Positions 5,635 through 9,833 of a stretch of DNA of 9,833 bases are shown piece after piece (the first letter of the stretch is position 1; each line of letters begins with the position of its first letter). The notes beneath the pieces are model-generated. The model was given only the letters and a program-made list of their open reading frames with translations, was not told the DNA's origin and searched no databases. The translations under genes and the position numbers were made by a program. Source of the stretch: HIMB59 sp038124765 (GTDB taxonomy: Bacteria; Pseudomonadota; Alphaproteobacteria; HIMB59); contig JAYPCO010000034.1 in NCBI GenBank assembly GCA_038124765.1, forward strand, positions 1-9,833, written 5' to 3'.

Positions 5635-6621
5635 ATGTCGTTCATTGATAAAGCTAAAATTTATGTCAAATCTGGCAATGGAGGACACGGCGCTTTAAGT
5701 TTTCGCCGAGAAAAATTCATTGAGTACGGTGGCCCGAATGGCGGCAATGGTGGTAAGGGCGGAGATGTAATTTTTCGCGGCTCAAAAAGTGTCAACACCT
5801 TACAAAAATATCGTTTCAATCAACACTTCAAAGCACCCAATGGTTTAGGTGGAGCTGGACAATTGAAGACAGGTGCCAGTGGTAAGGATTTAATTTTAGA
5901 TGTTCCTTGCGGAACAGAGATTTATACGGAAGACATGGAAGTTAAAATCCATGAAATACTTCATGATAATGAGACCTATCATTTTTTACGCGGTGGCCAA
6001 GGCGGTAAAGGCAACGCACATTTTAAAAGTTCTACCAATAGAGCGCCTAGAAAATTTCAACAAGGTGAATTAGGCCAAGAAGCTACTATTCGCTTGAAGC
6101 TTAAATTATTAGCAGATGTGGGTTTAGTGGGAATGCCTAATGCAGGTAAATCATCCATTTTAAATTTTGTAACCAATGCCAAATCGAAAGTCGCCGATTA
6201 TGCTTTTACTACCCTGCACCCTCATATTGGAATGGTTCAAAAAGATGACCTTGAGTTTGTGTTAGCGGATATTCCTGGTTTGATTGAAAATGCCAGTGAG
6301 GGAAAAGGCCTAGGTCATGATTTTCTTTCTCACGTGGAGCGTTGTAAGATTTTAATTCATGTTGTGGATATGACGGAAAAAAATCCTTATAAAAACTATG
6401 AAATTATTCGCCAGGAGTTAGAAAATTATGGAGCGAATATTGAATCTAAAAAAGAAATCATTGCTTTAAACAAAGTAGAACTGTTGGATGAAAAAACAGC
6501 AGAGAAAATTAAAAAGAAATTCAATAAAGTGGAGAATAAAGTGTTTCTAGTCTCTGCTGCTACAGGACACCACCTCAATTTAATTACCAATTTATGCTTA
6601 GAGTATTTACAAGATGAATAA
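5635..6621 (+). CDS. obgE: GTPase Obg/CgtA (ribosome assembly and stress control)
   Basis: This 328-residue GTPase acts in large-subunit maturation and growth control. Residues 1-157 are the Gly-rich Obg domain, with GNGGHGALSFRREK and GGPNGGNGGKGGDV. The G domain follows: G1 GMPNAGKS (166-173), G2 region FTTLHPHIG (191-199), G3 DIPG (212-215), G4 NKVE (279-282) and G5 SAATG (307-311). The C-terminal OCT domain of some Obg proteins is absent, in line with the shorter alphaproteobacterial form. The G4 motif is odd: it reads NKVE where NKxD is usual; Asp normally contacts the guanine base. There is no Shine-Dalgarno before the ATG. The last 8 bases overlap proB. Confidence 0.96.
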   Translation: MSFIDKAKIYVKSGNGGHGALSFRREKFIEYGGPNGGNGGKGGDVIFRGSKSVNTLQKYRFNQHFKAPNGLGGAGQLKTGASGKDLILDVPCGTEIYTEDMEVKIHEILHDNETYHFLRGGQGGKGNAHFKSSTNRAPRKFQQGELGQEATIRLKLKLLADVGLVGMPNAGKSSILNFVTNAKSKVADYAFTTLHPHIGMVQKDDLEFVLADIPGLIENASEGKGLGHDFLSHVERCKILIHVVDMTEKNPYKNYEIIRQELENYGANIESKKEIIALNKVELLDEKTAEKIKKKFNKVENKVFLVSAATGHHLNLITNLCLEYLQDE

Positions 6622-7732
6622 AACTCTCTTAGCTAAAGCGCAACAATCAAAAATTATTTTGATTAAAGTAGGATCGAACATTCTAGTGAATGATCAACAC
6701 AATCTTCGCAAAAAATGGCTCGACTCCCTAGTAGAAGATGTTCACAAACTTCAAAAAAAGGGAGCAAAAGTAATTATTGTTTCCTCGGGTGCCATAGCGC
6801 TAGGGCGAAAATTAATTTCCAAAAAACGTTTAACTAATCTTCATGAAAAACAAGCTGCCGCTTCGATTGGGCAAATTCAATTATCACAACAATGGCAAAG
6901 AGCCTTTGCAAAAGTGAAAATTCAAAGCTCTCAAATATTAGTCACTGCGGAAGATTTAAATGAAAGAAGAAAATATCTCAATATACGCAATACAATATTT
7001 TCCTTAATTGATTTAGGGGTAATTCCAATTATTAATGAGAATGATACAACCTCCACTGAAGAAATTCGCTTTGGCGATAATGATAAGTTATCTGCCATGA
7101 TTGCCAACGCTCTATCTGCAGAAATGTTAATTCTATTATCGGATGTTAAAGGGTTATTTACAGCCAACCCTAAAAAATCAAAAGAGGCAAAGCTATTAAC
7201 ATCTGTGGAAGTGATCGATAAAGAAATTGAAAGTTATATTGATCAAGATATGAGTGAATATGGATCAGGGGGAATGCTGGCTAAAATAAATGCTGCTAAG
7301 CTCTGCATGCAATCAGGTTCAACGATGATCATAGCTTATGGTTTAATGAATAATCCGATTGATCATATTACCAATGCAAACTCAACCTGGTTTTACCCTG
7401 CTAAAAATATTCTTTCTAGCAGGCAGCAATGGATTTGGAATAGGCCTATTCAAAAATCTATTCTCCATATTGATGAGGGCGCCTGCACTGCCCTATCTAA
7501 AAATTCTAGCCTACTTGCAATTGGTGTGAAATCCATAGAGGGTAAGTTTTATCGTGGTGATACAGTCTCAATTCAATACAATAAAAAAGAGATTGCTCGG
7601 GGAATGATTAACTATGATTTTAAAGAAATGGAATTGATTAAAGGTAAAAAATCTAACGAAATCAGTACTATTCTAGGATTTATCCGTGAAGACGAGGTTG
7701 TTCATAAAGATAACTTAGTCTCCTCTCGCTAA
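6614..7732 (+). CDS. proB: Glutamate 5-kinase
   Basis: ProB phosphorylates glutamate with ATP to gamma-glutamyl phosphate, the first step of proline synthesis, in the cytoplasm. The protein is 372 residues, the usual length of the two-domain form. The kinase domain shows KVGSNIL (18-24), VIIVSSGAIALG (53-64), IINENDTTS (139-147), RFGDNDKLSA (152-161) and SEYGSGGMLAK (214-224), with the conserved Lys224. The residue before this Lys is Ala, where GGMxTK is common. A C-terminal PUA domain covers about 283-365. It starts inside the obgE end (ATGAATAA overlap) and stops 2 bases before proA, so the pair is translated together. Feedback by proline is known for the family but cannot be read from the sequence. 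Confidence 0.95.
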   Translation: MNKTLLAKAQQSKIILIKVGSNILVNDQHNLRKKWLDSLVEDVHKLQKKGAKVIIVSSGAIALGRKLISKKRLTNLHEKQAAASIGQIQLSQQWQRAFAKVKIQSSQILVTAEDLNERRKYLNIRNTIFSLIDLGVIPIINENDTTSTEEIRFGDNDKLSAMIANALSAEMLILLSDVKGLFTANPKKSKEAKLLTSVEVIDKEIESYIDQDMSEYGSGGMLAKINAAKLCMQSGSTMIIAYGLMNNPIDHITNANSTWFYPAKNILSSRQQWIWNRPIQKSILHIDEGACTALSKNSSLLAIGVKSIEGKFYRGDTVSIQYNKKEIARGMINYDFKEMELIKGKKSNEISTILGFIREDEVVHKDNLVSSR

Positions 7733-7734
7733 CC

Positions 7735-8988
7735 ATGAACCACTTATTAGAAAATATTTTTAAAGAGTCTAAAAAGGCCTCGAGTGATATTCAAAAACTC
7801 TCATCCGACCAACGCAGTAAAATTCTAATGAATATCAGTGGCTTTCTTCAAATTAATATTCCTCAAATCTTAGAAGCAAATAAGCTAGACATCGAAAATG
7901 CAAAAAAAAATAATATCTCAGAAGCGATGATTAATCGTCTGATGCTTAATGAAGATAAAATTAAAAAACTTTGTGGGGATGTTGAAAAGATTGCTTTAAT
8001 GACAGATCCCTTAAATCAAATCTTAGAGAAATGGGTAAATTCAAATAACGGACTTGCCTTTGAAAAAATTTCAGTCCCGATTGGTGTCATTGGAATTATT
8101 TATGAATCAAGACCGAATGTAACCATTGATGCGGCATGCCTGTGTATTCGATCTGGTAATATTGCAATTCTTCGTGGTGGCTCGGAGTGTATAGAAACTA
8201 ATCGAGTCTTATACTCCTGTATTAAACAGTCTCTAGAAGATTTAGAATTAAATCCGTATCTTGTGTGTTTTATTGATCAAACAGATCGATCTTTAGTTCA
8301 AGAGCTTTTACAGGCAGAGGGTCATGTGGATGTTATTATACCAAGAGGGGGGAAATCTTTAATTCAAACGATTTCTGAAAACTCTAAAGTACCCACAATT
8401 AAACATTTAGAAGGTATTTGTCATACAGTTTGGGATGATGGTTTTTCAAAAGAGGAAGCTGCCAAAATTATTTTAAATGCAAAATTACGCCGACCTGAAA
8501 TTTGTGGCGCTACAGAGACGTTATTAATTCATCAAAATCACTCAACAGAGGAAATAACTTATGTTTTAGATAGTTTAAAATCTCAAGGTTGTGAAATTAT
8601 TGGATGTGATCAACTTGAAAAAATTTACAAAGTTGACCGCCTGGCCAATACTGCTGATTGGTCAACAGAGTATCTGGATAAAAAATTATCAGTAAAAATT
8701 ATTGAAAACATTGAAGAATCTGTGAACCACATCAATACTTACTCAAGCGGGCATACAGAAAGTTGCCTGACGAATAATACCAGTTCAATTAAATATTTTT
8801 TTGCTAACTGTAAAAGCGCTATTCTTATGCATAACGCCTCCACACAATTTGCCGACGGAGGAGAATTTGGATTTGGAGCTGAAATTGGAATTTCGACAGA
8901 TAAACTCCATGTTCGCGGACCCGTAGGTGCCAAACATTTAACCACTTTTAAGTATCAAGTGTCAGGAAAAAACACTATTCGGCCCTAA
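7735..8988 (+). CDS. proA: Gamma-glutamyl phosphate reductase (glutamate-5-semialdehyde dehydrogenase)
   Basis: ProA reduces gamma-glutamyl phosphate with NADPH to glutamate semialdehyde, the second proline synthesis step. The 417-residue length is normal. Family marks include PIGVIGIIYESRPNVTIDAA (115-134), the stretch GNIAILRGGSE (141-151), PRGGKSLI (203-210), LEGICHTV (225-232), and RRPEICGATETLL (252-264) with catalytic Cys257. The C-terminal FADGGEFGFGAEIGISTDK-LHVRGPVGAK region is also conserved. It begins 2 bases after proB; the labile acyl phosphate is thought to pass between the two enzymes, which fits the tight linkage. Its stop shares one base with the next start (TAATG). There is no Shine-Dalgarno. 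Confidence 0.97.
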   Translation: MNHLLENIFKESKKASSDIQKLSSDQRSKILMNISGFLQINIPQILEANKLDIENAKKNNISEAMINRLMLNEDKIKKLCGDVEKIALMTDPLNQILEKWVNSNNGLAFEKISVPIGVIGIIYESRPNVTIDAACLCIRSGNIAILRGGSECIETNRVLYSCIKQSLEDLELNPYLVCFIDQTDRSLVQELLQAEGHVDVIIPRGGKSLIQTISENSKVPTIKHLEGICHTVWDDGFSKEEAAKIILNAKLRRPEICGATETLLIHQNHSTEEITYVLDSLKSQGCEIIGCDQLEKIYKVDRLANTADWSTEYLDKKLSVKIIENIEESVNHINTYSSGHTESCLTNNTSSIKYFFANCKSAILMHNASTQFADGGEFGFGAEIGISTDKLHVRGPVGAKHLTTFKYQVSGKNTIRP

Positions 8989-9401
8989 TGAGTGTTCAAG
9001 AAAAATTAAAACTAATTAAAAATCAATTATCTTATCTGCAAGCTTTAGAAAAGGAGCATGTAACCCACACTATTAAGCATACAATTTATGAACTTGAGAA
9101 AAATAATTTATTTAATGATCAAGAATTAGATGAATTGAATAAAGTTATATTAACAACAGAGTTATTTAATAACTTATATTTTAAATATAACAAACAAAGA
9201 TTAAATAACTCGGGTGTTATTTATCTCGATGAGGAAAATGATCATCAATTTGTCCTCTCCCTACTTTTAAATTTTAAATTAAGAATTCCTATTGCGGTTC
9301 ATTTATACAATGATCAACAAAAAAAATGCTATGAATTATTTATTCAAGCTTTAAATGCGAATAATATTGAAACTTCATTTTTAGCAAAATTAAATGAATA
9401 A
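8988..9401 (+). CDS. Unknown 137-residue protein between proA and nadD
   Basis: I do not recognise this protein. The first 75 or so residues look largely helical and charged (many Lys, Glu, Leu). From about 74 the pattern looks alternating strand and helix: strand GVIYLDE, helix near FVLSLLLNF, strand IPIAVHL, helix near KKCYELFIQALNANN, strand IETSFL. This would fit a small Rossmann-like fold, but only by eye. There is no signal peptide or membrane segment, so it is probably cytosolic. It starts in the proA stop (TAATG) and overlaps nadD by 8 bases, so it is translated as part of the operon. It is lysine- and asparagine-rich, like its neighbours, with no sign of foreign origin. Many alphaproteobacteria have proA followed directly by nadD, so this looks like an insertion specific to some lineage. 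Confidence 0.8.
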   Translation: MSVQEKLKLIKNQLSYLQALEKEHVTHTIKHTIYELEKNNLFNDQELDELNKVILTTELFNNLYFKYNKQRLNNSGVIYLDEENDHQFVLSLLLNFKLRIPIAVHLYNDQQKKCYELFIQALNANNIETSFLAKLNE

Positions 9402-9833
9402 AAAGTTTGGACTATATGGAGGATTTTTTAATCCATTTCACGAGGGTCACCTACATGTCATTCAATCATCCATGCAATATTTGTCCCTACAAAAACTTTT
9501 CGTTTTACCCACCTATCAAAATCCACTAAAAGAAAACATTCATCAGGACTCTATTCAAACACAAATTAAAAATTTACGAGATAATCTCTCATCATACCCA
9601 GTGAAAGTTTCAGATTTTGAATACAGACATAGTATTCAATCTACCCATGAACTTTTAAAAAAAATTCAAACTAAATGTAGTCTTGATCGTTTTTATTTAA
9701 TCATGGGCCTAGATCAATTAGGGCAATTACATTTATGGAAGAATTATCAATGGATAATTGAAAATATTAGTATTTGCGTTATCTATAGACCGAGGTATGA
9801 TAAATTCATTGAAAATTCAGAAATATTCAACAA
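9394..9833 (+). CDS. nadD: Nicotinate-nucleotide adenylyltransferase, N-terminal part (3' end outside window)
   Basis: NadD joins nicotinate mononucleotide and ATP to deamido-NAD in NAD synthesis. The frame is open to the window end, giving 146 residues of a protein that is normally about 190-210. The nucleotidyltransferase signature is visible as YGGFFNPFHEGH (8-19), with the HxGH pair His16 and His19. LPTYQNPLK (38-46), STHELL (83-88), and MGLDQL-QLHLWKNY (104-118) are also NadD-like. The residue after GG is Phe11, where Ser or Thr is more usual. The C-terminal ISST.R motif lies beyond the window. The start overlaps the previous gene by ATGAATAA. The position after proBA fits the alphaproteobacterial order, in which rsfS often follows. 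Confidence 0.9.
   Translation, partial: MNKKFGLYGGFFNPFHEGHLHVIQSSMQYLSLQKLFVLPTYQNPLKENIHQDSIQTQIKNLRDNLSSYPVKVSDFEYRHSIQSTHELLKKIQTKCSLDRFYLIMGLDQLGQLHLWKNYQWIIENISICVIYRPRYDKFIENSEIFN

Noticed and set aside
6931..7167. Minus-strand open frame opposite proB
   Set aside because: It lies wholly opposite the conserved kinase domain of proB, with no start signals or recognisable product.
8739..8945. Minus-strand open frame opposite the proA C-terminus
   Set aside because: It is opposite highly conserved ProA sequence and has no support of its own.

Overview
The window looks like a chromosomal segment of a low-GC, compact alphaproteobacterium. The block rplU-rpmA-obgE-proB-proA-(unknown ORF)-nadD is an order typical of Alphaproteobacteria. 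The proteins are rich in Lys, Asn and Ile, intergenic gaps are very short and several genes overlap. Together these suggest a streamlined, probably marine lineage (SAR11/HIMB59-like in style); the exact clade is inference. I see no rRNA, tRNA, CRISPR array, insertion sequence or prophage gene, and no gene-free stretch over 300 bases.

Layout. (1) Positions 1-343 hold the end of a catalase-peroxidase gene (katG) and a strong intrinsic terminator. (2) Positions 399-2946 (+) hold a three-gene ABC importer of the NitT/TauT/NMT1 class: periplasmic binding protein, ATPase and permease. Its substrate is unproven. (3) Positions 2947-4416 (-) hold a FutA/AfuA-type ferric iron-binding protein downstream of a Fur-family regulator whose metal ligands match Zur. 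(4) Positions 4417-4466 are a divergent intergenic region with a palindrome resembling a Zur operator. It faces a small three-helix membrane protein with a His-rich tail (4467-4844), which I cannot name. (5) From 4872 a good sigma70-type promoter drives rplU, rpmA, obgE, proB, proA, a 137-residue unknown protein and nadD, which runs off the window. No terminator is visible inside this run.

How the genes work together. The zur/operator/membrane-protein unit looks like a self-contained zinc-response module, with an orphan iron-type binding protein on the zur side. The last block combines ribosome components (bL21, bL27), a ribosome-assembly GTPase (Obg), the first two enzymes of proline synthesis, and an NAD synthesis enzyme. 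Most starts have no Shine-Dalgarno sequence, and the predicted promoters lie so close to the start codons that very short or leaderless mRNAs are likely. Three gene junctions use the same 8-base overlap, (A/T)TGAATAA.

The most interesting points are the putative Zur-controlled His-rich membrane protein, the unknown gene between proA and nadD, and the translation-initiation pattern.
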